Shown: one piece after another, positions 1-11,919 of the stretch
Layout: each line of letters begins with the position of its first letter
Numbering within the stretch: position 1 is the stretch's first letter
NCBI GenBank assembly: GCA_015227615.1
Contig: JAALGZ010000046.1
Coordinates: 230,882 to 294,881, forward strand
DNA length: 64,000 bases
Source of the DNA: Labyrinthula sp. Ha
Lineage: Eukaryota > Sar > Bigyra > Labyrinthulida > Labyrinthulaceae
Direction of reading: 5' to 3'
Program-made: the position numbers and the translations under genes
Notes under the pieces: generated by a model
The model's input: only the letters and a program-made list of their open reading frames with translations
Database searches by the model: none
Told to the model about the DNA's origin: nothing

Positions 1-59
1 ATTCATCAATACTGCGAGAATATGGAACGCCCCTAACGCCCAGCATCCGAGATACAGGG

Positions 60-1130
60 ACTGTTTCTATACTCTCAAATGCGCATTCTGCTAGCGACAG
101 ACAGGATATCCCACACATATCAATGCAGTTAGAAAATCTGAGGGCCTGATTGACTGATATCAGGGAAGAGTACATGAGCGTGGCGCCCCCACCGCCTTCA
201 CAAATCTCGAGTATGACAGGTTTAAAATTTAGGAAGCTTAAGTCCAGAAAAAGTTGATGAAGTAATGGACTTTGTGAAAATGCATGAAACATACAAGTAT
301 CTCCTTAAAATCAATCCTACTAAGTTTAATCTGTAAATAGACTCATAATTAAAAGAAAGGATCTTAGAGGCGCGAGCGTAACCGGCACAAGCCTCATAGA
401 GCACTTGCGCAAATACTTAGAAGTGCATGAAGCGCATAGGGGAGAAGAATATCTCCGCTTCATAAGGGAAAAGGTACATTTATCTATAGATTATGCATTA
501 ATAAACTGCCAAAGGATATACATGGGCGCAGTAAAAGGATACATAAAAAATCTGACTTTAAGAAAAATAGTTAGTACTTAAACGTGTTGAAATGCCTTAA
601 TGAGCTACTACCACTGAAAGAGAGAATGAAGCCGGAAAAATATGATTAAAATTAGATATACCAAATTCTACTTTGGTTAAGTCGATCCATACATATAAAA
701 AATATTAATACATTGCATGACTCAATAAGCGACGTAGACATCGTCAATCTAACGTCATGAACAGTAGAAGACAAAGAACCGCGGGGTGTAGAAGTAAGAA
801 GAATCAAGGTACCTGCAAATCACATGCGAGGGAATGAGGCAGGAGAAAAAAATGTTTGTGCTCGAAATAATTCATCAGGAGAGGTAGAAAATATGAAAAA
901 AATAGCTGCCGCCAGGTCCCGCGTTAACATGGTCGCGATAGCTACATTGATAGGTGTCTCAGTGGTCAGTATAAAAATAACTTTTACAGGCACCCAAATA
1001 CGAACAGGCCCGAGCACAACTATCTCTCACTGCCAACGACGTCAACCAAGAACAAGAAAAAAACATGACAAACCTTCGAATAGGAAGTTTACAAGAAGTA
1101 TAAAAGTTTCGGAGAGAAGAACTACCGGCA
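60..1130 (+). pseudogene. gag remnant of element A'
   Basis: Short stretches resemble the middle of the better-preserved gag of element A. Near 130-230 a segment reading like LENLRA..LTDIREEYMSVAPP aligns with the A segment around EIDSLRDAVKEVSQSRAAPL. Near 245-330 the segment VDEVMDFVKMHETYKYLL aligns with A's LGQWLNVVGELLTLDPSF region. Both lie in the same order and spacing as in A. Several frames and many stops are needed, so nothing translatable remains. The call rests on eye alignment with A, not on a known domain signature, and the exact limits are uncertain. Confidence 0.5.
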
Positions 1131-1159
1131 GTGATGAAAGAGTACATCATGTCCCGAGC

Positions 1160-1420
1160 AGAGATAAAGAACAAAATACGATCATCGACATCGGCGCCGA
1201 TGAACCAGTTATGTTGTTACAGAGGCATTCGTGGTTATTGAAGACGTGCGCGACACGTTACAATAGATTACATTGACAGGTGGCACAACCGTCTTCAAAG
1301 TCTCGAAATATGGTTATGCGAACCTCTAGATGCACACCAATGGAGTAGAAAAAAGGAACCGACGCCAAGTAGAGATATAATTTTTAGCTGCATCATGTTG
1401 AGCAAAATGCTTACTGAAAC
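1160..1420 (+). pseudogene. Aspartic protease remnant of element A'
   Basis: The retroviral-type active-site triad appears as Asp-Ile-Gly-Ala at about 1187-1198, where element A has Asp-Ser-Gly-Ala. Downstream, a segment reading GTTVFKVSKYGYANL, interrupted by stops, matches the flap and following strand of A's protease (around NVHVANDAPVRILAVGYVGL). The normal catalytic Ser/Thr after Asp is Ile here, which with the stops argues against activity. It sits between gag and reverse transcriptase, as expected for Ty3/gypsy pol. Confidence 0.55.
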
Positions 1421-2159
1421 ACTTGCACTAGCCAAGGCAAACCTCATATCCCATGAAAATAACTAGAAAACAGGCAGCGGGATGCTCAGCAGTCCAATGG
1501 GCCGCCAAACTTGAGGGAGTGATCTCATTGAAAATCTTGAAGACATAGAAGTGTTTATATCGAGTAAACTTTCACAATGGACATGGTTATGGAAGATAGT
1601 AAACGTCAGTGCATCATTAAAAATACTCCGTGACCATATACATACTTTGCAAAACATAACTACACTTTAGCTCAAATCATAAAACCTATTTATGAAGACA
1701 GCAGCAGTATACTTCGAGCTCACCCATACTTCATCTTCACAAAAGACTTAGCGGAATCAATTCACCCCGGTAGATGTTTAAGGATGTATAACGCTCTGGT
1801 AGCTACTAACCGTCACGACCTCAAGTGGTAACAGTGGTAAGACGGTTTACGTAAGAAAGATTGGAAATAATGAAAAAAAGGCGCGATTGTGCACGCCGCA
1901 TCCATTGACTTTAGCAAGTTGCTGTGTGATGAAGATATGGCGCGGGTACTATTAGATGAAGCTATCCACCAAAATAAACAAAGGATGTGCTGAAATACGA
2001 TGACTAAGAGCGTGTAACAGTACCCGACGTCGGTGTAGAATTAGATGAGGAAGTGGAAAAAGAGAAATTATCCATCCCCATAAAAAAATATCGAAGACGC
2101 AACCGAAGCGGCCAGAGCGCAGAACCATCACCTTTTAATAATATTTTTCAGTTTTGAAA

Positions 2160-2950
2160 ATTGTCTCGACACTAGGGTACCGCAAATTTTGATAAGTTTG
2201 CTACCACCTATGAATGCGGTCCTAATAGAAGGAGTACCATTTAAGTTGCCATCAACACATTCATTGGGTTCTGTTAAGGTGGAGATTTATAAAAAAAAAT
2301 AGGAATTTATGATGGATAAAGATGTCACTAAGAGGATTTCACAAGTAATAAACGACTCGGTAGCTTTTGATGTTCAAAAAAAGCAATGAATGGCACAAGG
2401 TTTTAAACCTGATCAAACCAAGAAAAGGAATTTCACAGAGATTTTAAGGTACTTCCAATATTGAAAATTCTTTTCAACAATGGAATTACAGCACACTTCT
2501 AAAATTTTTTGGATGTGAAAAACGGATTTGGCAAGCTTACAATTACTGAACATGCGAAGAAATACTTTGATATTATGACGTTCTATGGGATATTCCAAAT
2601 CCAGGTTGAACCAATGGAATACTACAGTACAGCCGTATTTCTTCTTCATCAACACATAATGGACTATATAGCGAGGAAGCATTATAAAAAACTAGGATAT
2701 ACCATTATAAGGCAAATGGCCAATGGCCTAATACATGTGATTGACCTTGATAATTTTATGAAAATGCTGGAGGATGTATTCGCCAACTTAAGTAAATGGA
2801 AAGTACGGATAACCACCGTAAAATCGATCTTAGTTACGAAAACTATAGAATATTGTGGGTGTACATTAAGAAAACAGAGAGTAGAGCTTCGGCAAAAAAT
2901 ATTTCAAAGCAATTCTCTACGTATTAAAGGAAGATTATGTGTTTGAATTA
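2160..2950 (+). pseudogene. Reverse transcriptase remnant of element A'
   Basis: An open segment at 2509-2946 aligns along its full length with the reverse transcriptase of element A: DVKNGFGKLTITEHAKKYF corresponds to FDVVSGFDQLGITEEAKKYF (motif A), and EPMEYYSTAVFLLHQHIMD to the APMGYHSTPVFFHQRMVD thumb-side motif. The palm motif that is W-I-D-D in A has decayed to V-I-D here, so polymerase activity is lost. Recognisable RT sequence also extends upstream to about 2160 in other frames. RNase H sequence should follow at about 3.0-3.6 kb, but I could recognise only scattered traces of it. Confidence 0.8.
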
Positions 2951-4249
2951 GCAATATCACTATACCTGTTGTAATATTTAACGGCGGTGGTTCCCCAAAT
3001 AGAGGAACTAAGGGATAAGATAACACTGTTTTACGCAGAAATGAAGAAAAAATAACAAATAATTAGAATAAAACAAACACATCATTTTGGAATGATAAAC
3101 TCGACTATGCTTTTGAGGTATTTAAGTGACACCTGGCGCAAACGGCGAAGAAACGCGTTCAACACTATGAAAGGGACATAGACCTGAGCTTGATCACCGA
3201 TCCCTCTGATTAACACCACCGCGCAATAGTATTTCAGTCAAAGTATTACGAAAGAAGTAAAAGCCTGTTGGAAAAGGTAGTTTTCCCAGTGTTTTTTAGC
3301 AAATAATTTGGCGCTGCTCAGATGCTATTAGAAATATGGCACAAATGATCCTACCCAATAGCAAGGAGGTTCAAGAAATCTCCATACCCTTTGCCACTTC
3401 ACCCAACGGCAATGAAGATATAAGCACACAACCTTATTTTAAAGTAAATACTTCAGGGTGATTTTAAGATAAAATCTGTTCACCTTATTCGCTTAGGAAC
3501 ACGAATGTTTGTTTTGCAACATTTCTTGTTAAACATTTATCATGTGGAGGGCAACAGTAATATTTTTGTCCATATGATCATAAGATAGGAGGTATCTCAT
3601 GAAGCATTTGAACGATCAGTCAGAATATTTCGGGAAAGATTTGCACAAGCGAAAGAAAGTGAGGATGGTCTTGGCGAATTAGTGCGCAGCCCATACCTGG
3701 AATCGCCTTCAATAAATACGGAAAAGGGGACCTCCTTCGTGAGTGGAACAATCTATGCTACAGACTTAAGGTGATTTTGATATCTTATACATCGTTAATC
3801 GGGAACCCCAAAAGGTAAAATGACGTCAAGATGCTATCATGGATGAAGATAGAATTTACTTTGTGCCACCGTCTCAAGCACAACTGAGGCGTAAATCAGA
3901 ATGATCACTTCAGCTAAGCGAGGAACGTCGCGATAGGCGGACATTTTAAAGAGATCGTAACATCGAGCTGACGCAGAATGTTTAACATAGGAGCCTGGAT
4001 AATTTGACTCATGTTTATACCCGCCACGCATGAATGATCCCCGGAAATTAAAATCCGGGGAAATCCTGTCATATAACATTGGAACCAGACAGGGATGACT
4101 ATGCGAAAAAAGCGACGAGGATAATATAGCCAGACCAGGAATATGAACCCCTCGGTGAGTATATTCCTTCTAAGACCGAAAAAGCAAATAAAAAGAACAC
4201 ATAAAAAGTGATCTAATCACAGAAAAGGTATCAGATATCAATTTTAATC

Positions 4250-5360
4250 CATACTTTGAGGGAGAGTGGTACCGCCTTGAGGAGGCAAAAAAAATACAGA
4301 TACAGAAAGAGGAAACAATAAATTAAATGAATATCATCAAAAAGAAGGAAGTAAATTTTATAATTCCACAAGTTATAATGGAACGCCTGCTTGTTCAAAT
4401 ACACTTAGCGAATAAACACGGGTCGACAAATGTGGATGTGAATGATACAGCAAAATTTGAATGGATGTTACTAGAAAAAAATCAATACACTGCAGGTTGG
4501 CGCGTTGATTGGGATAAAGTTGTTGAGGTACTACCCCTACTGCGCGAGAATTGCACACATCAAGAAAAAGCTGTAAAGAGAAATACAGATGACGTGCAAG
4601 CTCGTAATCAAAACATGATGGCCGATATAAAAATTGGCAACAGATTTCTTATTCATAGATACGCGTGGATACATACTGGTATTAACCGACGCATTTAGTA
4701 GATTTATGCAGCCAACTTTTGTGGGAAAACCAGGTGTTGGCGCAGTTGTAGAAGTGCTGGACCTCTTCGCAAGCAAATATAAACTAAAGAAGAGTTTCAC
4801 GCTGGCGATGGACCGCGGAAGTCGCTTTACAAATCAGATATTAAAGCAGATGATAGGGTAGACAAGATTCACGCCTAACTTTGCCATCAGCTATGCAAGC
4901 CGGGTGAATAGTGAAATGGAAGTGGTGAACAAAAAAGCCTTATCTTTCATAAAGAGCGTGGCGAGTGATTATCGCCTGGACTGGTCCGAAATTTTCAGGC
5001 TACTGGGTAATTTTTCGAGCGTAATGAACGAGTTCTCTGCATCAACGCGCAGATTGCCTGGAAGAAAAAAACCCCGCCGGCCTTGGAGCTATTTTTATGT
5101 AAAATCTGAGAGAATGTATATTGAATCTGTGGCGCTCCCGCCTGTATTGGAGTGTATTCACAAGGAGGGAAAGAAACTAATATTCATTGACAATGCTGTA
5201 TTGTGTAAACTCTTGATCACATTTAGGGAGCACATGAAAGATTATGAGAACAAGGTGGATCAGTATATCGAACTACAAGAAATAAAGAATAAAATTAGAC
5301 GAGGGGTGCAGTTAGCGCTGAATTACTTCAATGCGGACTTGGTAACTGATACTTGATCTC
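4250..5360 (+). pseudogene. Integrase (zinc and DDE core) remnant of element A'
   Basis: The zinc-binding N-terminus is seen at about 4370-4420 (LLVQIHLANKHGS, matching LVHIHLANRHGS in element A). The catalytic core runs from about 4634: the first Asp is in ATDFLFIDTRGYI, the second in AMDRGSRFTNQ at about 4806-4840, and the Glu in VNSEMEVVNKK at about 4904-4936. Together they form the D,D-E triad of retroviral-type integrases. The core is broken by one frameshift near 4630 and one in-frame TAG at 4859-4861; otherwise reading continues to 5356. The integrase once inserted element cDNA into chromosomes. Confidence 0.8.
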
Positions 5361-5384
5361 ATCAAACAGGGAACACGGTGGAGT

Positions 5385-5765
5385 GTGATAAACTGGCGCT
5401 GGAACGATCTGGAGCGGCGCAGATCATTGTGGGGGGTCTCAAATAACGTATACAAGATGCGCGTCTTAGCGGAAAAGCAGAAGGAAATTCACAAAAATAT
5501 GTTACATTTCTACGAACCCATCAGCTTTGTGACGTCTGAAGCCCTAATAAAAATACATATTGAATGTGCGAAAAAGTTTGAAGTAAAGGGATTGGGTGAT
5601 ATAAAAAATGGTCCAATTAGAGTGGCGTATGTGATAAAAGCAACATTGCGCGCGGGGAGGGGGGCTTTCCCCAGAAGATAACACCTGGGAGACCCTGCAG
5701 GTTATGTTTGAGGATGTAAAAACTCCAGTTCTCAAACAATTGCACCCTCCTGTAAAATAGAAAGG
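5385..5765 (+). pseudogene. Integrase C-terminus and chromodomain remnant of element A'
   Basis: The segment SNNVYKMRVLAEKQKEIHKN followed by FYEPISF corresponds to the pre-chromodomain region of element A (SSNVYRVRLLNGETQIVHGS, then FYEPDGF). The chromodomain itself is at about 5570-5750, and its terminal helix reads EDNTWETLQVM after a frameshift near 5665-5680. Chromodomains on Ty3/gypsy integrases bind modified histone tails and steer insertion into heterochromatin; this is family knowledge. The frameshift would remove the last helix. Confidence 0.65.
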
Positions 5766-5879
5766 ATTGGTGAGAGTGAGACGTAGAGCGGAGAATTAGC
5801 TGCTATAATCAGAAGAAATTCTAGAGAAAATGAAAAGACGATTGCCAGCATTTAGCACCTAGCGCCGATACCTTGCGCA

Positions 5880-6080
5880 GATAGAAGAACCACAAGAAAT
5901 AAGAATAACGAGAACAGAGTCGGTATGGGGCTGAACGAAGGAGAAAAAACATGAAATGTGGAAGTTAGTAATTGTTTTCGGTATGGAAAACTTCACAGAG
6001 TATAGAAGGCACCTACCGTAGAAAAGCAAAACATTTATGTATTCTTACACCCAGTGGCCTCTTAATTGGCTGCATCTGTA
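5880..6080 (+). pseudogene. Myb/SANT-like DNA-binding domain in element A'
   Basis: After the chromodomain a frame beginning near 5902 reads ESVWG, then TGA, then TKEKKHEMWKLVIVFG and MENFTEYRRHLP, a TAG stop, and KSKTFMYSYTQW. This matches the spacing of a Myb/SANT three-helix domain: W(T/S)xEE, about 12 residues, (Y/F)G, a second helix, L-P, a charged loop, and the Q-rich third helix. Elements B and C have the same domain at the same place, which makes the call much stronger than this decayed copy alone. Whether it binds a specific site, such as subtelomeric repeats, is unknown. Confidence 0.55.
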
Positions 6081-6559
6081 GGAGACAAGTAGAGAGAAAT
6101 AGGAAATTTAGAAGATTCATAGGACGGCGGAGATAGTTACATAGATACAATTCATATGTGTCAGAGGTTTTCCAATTGCAAGCAGGCGCTGGCGATAATA
6201 AACGATAAAACCCTTATAGAATTTGCTGAGGAATAAGGAAAGTGCTTACTACCGCACCAACAACTAGCCACTGAATATATGTGCATGGGTCATAGAAGTG
6301 TGGAACGTTTGAAGAATATCCAATTTTAGTAAGAAATATGGTTCAACCTTATGGGGAACAGAAGAAATGGAGTGGGAAATAGAAAACTTTAGAGTGAGAT
6401 TTGAAAGCAGTATGAGGAGGTCTACACCATGACGGGACTTATGGCAATCCAGCACCCAATATACCAGGGTGTTACGTAGCTTTATGTAGTATAAAACAAA
6501 GGAAAACTAGAGTCTGTGGCTTTTCAAGAAATTTGACACATTTTTAATACAAAGTTTGA

Positions 6560-7190
6560 ACAAGAAGAAAAAAGGGTATGATTGTTCATAGTGTCATCCG
6601 AAATACTTTGGTATACCACGAATATATACTCGAAAAAAATGGGGTGGAAGGATTGCGGAGCTATCAAAACTGAGTTTTTATGCTTGTTGATCCTCTTATG
6701 GATGATTGGAGGCGCTAACCACAAACTTGGAAAAACAACTAGATATGATAAGGTATCGAATAGTTCGGTGACGGATTTCGGGATTCGAGAAGCGCGACCG
6801 AAATTCATGGGTTTATGGACAGTGCAGCGTCACTAAGATCATGCACTTGACTACATTAATAATACCGGGTAAGAGTATATTTAGGTCTGTTCATGGGTAA
6901 AAAAGACACAAAAGGGAAAGATGTGCTGAGGTCTTGAACGGATGTTCCAACGGGTACATGAAGATATGCATATATTCAAACAAAAAAATGGTAATAGAAA
7001 TAGAAGTGAAAGTAGGCACATTGCAAAAATAGGAGACCCTGCTACAGACCGTGAATATGAGGTCATAAAACCGGAACACTTTTATGGATGGATTGAAGAA
7101 GCCATGTGAGAGGGTGTGGTCTTGATAGAATTCTCTGCAAGAACATGCTGTCTGAGACAAGGATGTCTACAAATGGAAAATCAGTTTGGT
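6560..7190 (+). pseudogene. MT-A70 adenine methyltransferase remnant in element A'
   Basis: The frames together follow the MT-A70 family order. The substrate motif region at 6686-6700 reads V-D-P-L then, one base out of frame, W (family: D-P-P-W). Next come a strand ending FMGLWTVQRH (family LFLWV), then INNTG and SWVKKTQKGK (family WVK..GK), and VHEDMHIFKQKNG (family GxxxxHEdxLxxxKG). The end is KPEHFYGWIEEAM, a TGA, then VVLIEFSAR (family KPeelYeiIE...KlElFaR). MT-A70 enzymes transfer methyl groups from SAM to N6 of adenine in RNA or DNA. The frameshift in the DPPW motif and several stops show this copy is inactive. Confidence 0.7.
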
Positions 7191-7257
7191 CCCGTCAGCA
7201 TGTAGGGAAATCTTGGAGCGCATATGGCGATGAGTCACGATAGAATCTCGTATCTCT

Positions 7258-7530
7258 GGGAAGAGGGGGTGTACCGTTAGGACCTGTGAAGATGCAGTAG
7301 TACCCTATGTACCGTTAGCGCCTAGCAAAAACATTAGAGCAATAACCCGCTACAGCGTACCACCGAGCTAGATAATAATAGCGATATTGTGTTAATAGTT
7401 TGAGTAGTTTGATCGGTAGATAGAATTCGTCATCACTATATCGGTTAAGACCATAGTTGACAATTTAACTAATTAATAATTAAGATAAATAACGAACAAG
7501 GAACAAGTCTAACCCGCAAAATAAAACCAC
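7258..7530 (+). repeat. Polypurine tract and probable start of 3' LTR of A'
   Basis: A 12-base purine run, GGGAAGAGGGGG (7258-7269), is followed directly by TGTACCGTTAG at 7270. That is the arrangement expected at a 3' LTR: plus-strand primer, then TG. Element B has the equivalent GGAAGGGGGA followed by TGTCCCG. The 5' LTR lies outside the window, so the LTR end cannot be fixed by a repeat pair; about 7530 is chosen only because G+C content drops there. The motif TGTACCGTTAG recurs at 7308 within this stretch. Confidence 0.4.
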
Positions 7531-9574
7531 CTGGAAGCCGACCGATACTAATCGAAAGAATCAGAAATGTTGCACGTACTTTCTGTCTGTGTACATGAAC
7601 ACCTTTTCACTTGTTCAAATTGCTTTGGCTGTGTATCCTGTGTATAGAGATCCTCAATGGGCTGAAGGTTATTGTAATCAATCAACTGTGAACTGAGGGA
7701 CATAAGTCTTAAATTGGGTAAAACTATACTAGGTCTTAGTTTTAATCGAGCCCTTGAGCAAGTAAGATAATGTAGTACTATGTTGCTAATAATTATATGA
7801 TGTTCAACATCAAAGGAGTTCTTTGAGCTCAAATACTAGACTTGGGCGAAATTCACCAGAGCTAAGTAACTAATGTTGGATAGTATCGATAAAATTCAGT
7901 ATATTTGAGAGTGTACAAGATGTAGATTATAATATTTTTTTGTTACAACCCCAACAAATTGAAAGATAAAACTCTGGGCGCCAATATAATCCATTAACTT
8001 AAGTAAATTACGTCTCTACCCATATATAAAAGAGGTAGACATAATTTTAGCAGTTAAGATTTTTGAAGATGAAATAAATTTCATTTATCTGTCGGATTTA
8101 TTATTGTATCTATCTTTGAAGACGATGATATTACTTACATCTATTTGTACACTAAGCTTGTCTTGTTCGTTGATCAAAAAAAGCTAGAGAATATAGGTAG
8201 GTTTCAAAAACGTATTCCAGCATTAGATCTGCATAATAGAGGTTAATAATTTGTATGAATGTGGCAATATAACAAAGAACAAGTAATATAGAGTCTCATG
8301 TAAAGTTAGCATGATATAGCTTTTGAAGGCTCGGATTAGTCGAAGGAAGAGTAGTGATATAAATGCCAAAACTGAAACCAATATATTTGTAAGAAATTTT
8401 TGAACAAATCTATATTAAAACCTTAATAGATTTTATTCACAACATAAGAAGTTAAATCTTCCTTTACGGCACGCTTAGCTCTGTCTACATCATGTATATA
8501 TATATTCCTTAATATCTGCTTATCAAAGAAAACAAAGAGAATAACCAAAAATATTAAATAAAAATATCATCAGCCAATAGTATGCTTACGAGTATGCTTA
8601 CTTTGTCTAATAATCACATACATAGCTTCAATAGTGCTATGTTCAGTATTGATTTAGTAAAATTATTTTCTATTGGAATGAAAGGTTTGCTCTTTCGTAT
8701 ACAGGAATAAAAAATACAATTAACATCTTTTATAATTATATTAACACTAATAGAAGATATTAACATAAATTTTAAAAAGGTTTTAGTATTTCTGGGTTGT
8801 GTTTAATTCTGGCTGAGTGTTATATTATTTTTGTAATCGGATTATAATGTTAAAAATAAAGCATATGAAAGAACCAATATTCTTATCTTATTTAATACAA
8901 TAAAGTATGCATACTGCAGAGTACTGTAAGTACACTCTTTAATAACAGAGATTGATCAATTAATGTAATAAAATATTCTCATATTATGTTTTCTTCCGGA
9001 GCATTTTTTGTCTACTAAGATAATGAATTTTTTATAGTTACGATATTTTACTCTACTCTGTCTTCGTCAAGAATATTTATCCATTAATATTATCTATGGG
9101 TAAGTGGTAATAATTATAAAAGACTTATCGTAGATAATCAATTTAAGAACATTCAAAGTATGTTATTTAATATTCGATCTGTAAATATAATATGTTTACC
9201 TTGGCAATTCAATATTATTTCGCAAGTATAATGATTACAAAGAAATCAAATAAGAAGAGAACTGATAGTAAAAAAAATGAGATCATACTTTTTTGATTAC
9301 TTTTAATCGTATTTCAATACTACTGAGGGTTTTATAGTGATTAAGGTTGATATTTAAACAAATTATTGTCTCTAAAAAAGGTACTGAATCCGCTAAGAAA
9401 GGTTTTTGATTTTAGAAATTAGCTCTCGATTATCTTCCTCAATTTCTCAATTTTAATTTTCTTGTTGTATAATAAAATTAATGTAAAAATAATAAACTTA
9501 ATAAACTATACTAAAGAAAAATACTATCTATATTTAGTTTGCATCAAATTTTACTTGTTTTTTTAGTGTAGCTA
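7531..9574. other. AT-rich intergenic stretch without recognisable genes
   Basis: About 2 kb of A+T-rich sequence between elements A' and D. I see no long open frame with protein-like composition on either strand, no RNA gene and no repeat pair. One open frame on the minus strand at 7548-7832 looks like chance. Confidence 0.5.
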
Positions 9575-9719
9575 TTGTATTTATATGTAGTTTGTGTATT
9601 TAGTTTCGTATATATATATATATATATATATATTGTTAGTTAGCGTTGGTATTCTAGAGTTACCTCTTAATACCAGGAATACTTCAATTCTTGAATATAA
9701 GAAACAGAAACAAAAGGCT
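9575..9719 (+). repeat. 5' LTR of copia element D
   Basis: It begins TTGTATTTATATGTAG and is collinear with 14486-14603. It contains a longer TA run than the 3' copy (about 9603-9633) and a conserved imperfect inverted repeat at about 9643-9673, TGGTATTCTAGAG with its near-complement, that can form a hairpin. The end near AAACAAAAGG is placed by similarity only. No clear tRNA primer-binding site follows. Confidence 0.75.
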
Positions 9720-10013
9720 AAGATCCTAAGTCTCTCCGTTGATTTTATTCTTCCTCGTCTTCATTTACCTATTGCCTCGAGAACTCTTGATATATATCTT
9801 TATTAAAAATAAATTCAAAGTTAAAAGGATAGTTACACGGAAAAAATGTTTATGGTTCTGGTTGCAATCTGTCTACTTGTAGAAACTTTATCTAGCTACA
9901 TACCTATCGTCTTCACAGAGAAGAATGTTCGTAAAAGTATCACAATAAAGACCTTATTAAGGTATCGACACTGTGTGTGAGTTATTGGTACTATATATGC
10001 GTTACAAATAAGT

Positions 10014-10680
10014 TTGTATTGTGCTAGAGATACAGTTCCTTCCGTTGGTTATCTTTCTCCTCAATATCGTAAACTGCAATTTACTTCAAAAGATAGGTTG
10101 CCGAACGTTACAAAACTGGATAAAACGAGTAATACAACACATTTACTCAGATACCAAACAAACCGATACAATATAATGAAAGAAGATAATATTTCAAATG
10201 AATTACCTAAGCTAGCCACTCCTTGGGTCTAATTTAAGGATTGTGAAGCCTCTATGTTTGCTTATTTTGAAAGAAAACAACTTGACCAGCATCTTAGATA
10301 TTCTATAAAATGTCCAAAATACATTCAAAACAAACTATCACACTAAGATCTAATAAAAAAATATGTAAAGACCTTAAAATTAACTATGAAACGGAAATAT
10401 TTAATATTTACAACAAGAAATCTGACAATACACCTATCTCTCTTATGAAAATTTCACTAGAAAGAACTCTAATTGAATACGAACATTTTATTTTTCCCAT
10501 ATTCAAAGATAAAAACAAGTTCAAGTTAGTTAAAATTATCCACGCTTTGGAAATCCAGTCGGTTTTCCATATTGTGAGAAGAACAACATCTGCTAATCTT
10601 TTTCGTTATATCGATCAAAGTTTTAATCTTTATGAAAGTTTTTTAAGGATTAAGTAGCACTATAAAAAAGATATTGAAAC
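10014..10680 (+). pseudogene. Probable gag of copia element D
   Basis: Two open segments (10014-10232 and 10310-10657) hold hydrophilic, lysine- and asparagine-rich sequence upstream of the protease. The position is right for gag. I see no zinc knuckle and no decisive motif, so the assignment rests on location. The frames are offset and separated by stops. Confidence 0.4.
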
Positions 10681-11132
10681 TGCGTTAATAACTAGTAGAA
10701 GAAGACTTGTTACTATTTAATTCCGCGAATTAAATACATGCATATATATATATATATATATATTCAAACGACGTTTAGCTGAATATATATCCCACGTAAG
10801 CAAGAAAAACAGAGAAATAATTGAAGGGTTTTTATATCATATTCCACATTCTGCATTTAAAGTAAAAAAACCTCTCTGCCCATCTACATCTATAGAGGCA
10901 GTTATCTCATTTTTTCAATCTGTGAGCAATAATATAAATCTACGTTGTGACAATTTCAATAATAGAAAAAACAATATTAGAATCAAGAAAACTGAAGTCA
11001 ATAAAAACGAAAAAGAATATAAAAAAGTGACCACCGTATTTTTTGCGATGGATGGAGACATATTAAATCCAGTTGTCCCACCAAAGAGAACAGATACTGG
11101 AGCTACGGCTCTATGGAACATAAACTCCGATA

Positions 11133-11860
11133 GTGTCACTTCAAAGCTATAAGAGTGAACAAAATAGATATATTCAACAAAAATCCGAGGGTTCTGAAAC
11201 TGAAACGAGAGAAAACGATGAATATAAATATTTTGAAGAAACTTCAAATGAGTTTAGCTTAGCAAAAATAAGTATCAAAATCAATGAGATTAAGATAAAA
11301 AAGACTTGCACTTGTAGATTCAAAGAGAATTACTTCAAGTCTCTGGTCAACTCTGGAGCTAGTAGACACGTTGCCAACAATAAAAACATCCTCAAAAATT
11401 CAAGAAATTTAAAAAATTATTTCTATAGCTGGTGCTTTAAAAAACACACAGTTCATTACCACTACTGGAGATGTTCCTCTTCTACTCAAAAACAACGCAT
11501 ATCTACTTCTCAAGAACGTAACATATGTTCCAAATCTAAAAAAAAACTCTCTCATCATATCCGAACCAAAGTTAATCGACGATGGAATGGCTATCATCAA
11601 AGGACATAAAAATACTACTATATCAAGAAACGGACTCGCCATCTCCAACTTTTTTCGAAACAATAATCATTTTTTCTTGCACGCCATGTTAAAACCGAAA
11701 CAACAACATCTGCATAAACTCCTTCAATATTTCACCATTCGACTTATTCCACTATCGTCTTGAACACGTGAGCAACTTATATTTAGAATGCACAAGAGTC
11801 CAACCTATGAAACAATTCTACTGCCTGGGCTTTGCTGCTGGAAAATTGACTGAGTCTAAA
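11133..11860 (+). pseudogene. Protease and pre-integrase region of copia element D
   Basis: The segment CRFKENYFKSLVNSGASRHV at about 11310-11370 carries the copia protease signature, normally D-S-G-A-S-R-H; here Asn replaces the catalytic Asp. At 11735-11850 a frame reading DLFHYRLEHVS followed by FYCLGFAAGK fits the copia pre-integrase zinc region (HxxxxxH ... C). One or more frameshifts lie between these parts. Loss of the active-site Asp shows the copy is inactive. Confidence 0.7.
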
Positions 11861-11919
11861 AAGGAAAAGCCATCAACTACAACAACTATTAACTATTTAA
11901 AGCAACTGCACCCTTTTTA

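Larger units (their letters stand above)
1..7530 (+). mobile_element. Decayed Ty3/gypsy chromovirus A' with Myb and MT-A70 tail
   Basis: Fragments of one retrotransposon polyprotein lie in order along the + strand: gag, aspartic protease (DIGA at about 1187), reverse transcriptase (2.5-2.95 kb), integrase (4.33-5.36 kb), chromodomain (5.55-5.76 kb), a Myb/SANT-like domain (5.9-6.07 kb) and an MT-A70 methyltransferase (6.57-7.19 kb). A polypurine tract follows at 7258-7269, then a likely 3' LTR. The best guide is element A at 56-63.7 kb, which is clearly homologous but divergent (RT segments match at roughly half of residues by eye). Stops and frameshifts are spread throughout, so the copy is dead. 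The window opens inside gag, so the 5' LTR is outside. The right edge, about 7.53 kb, is only a guess from the drop in G+C. Confidence 0.85.
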
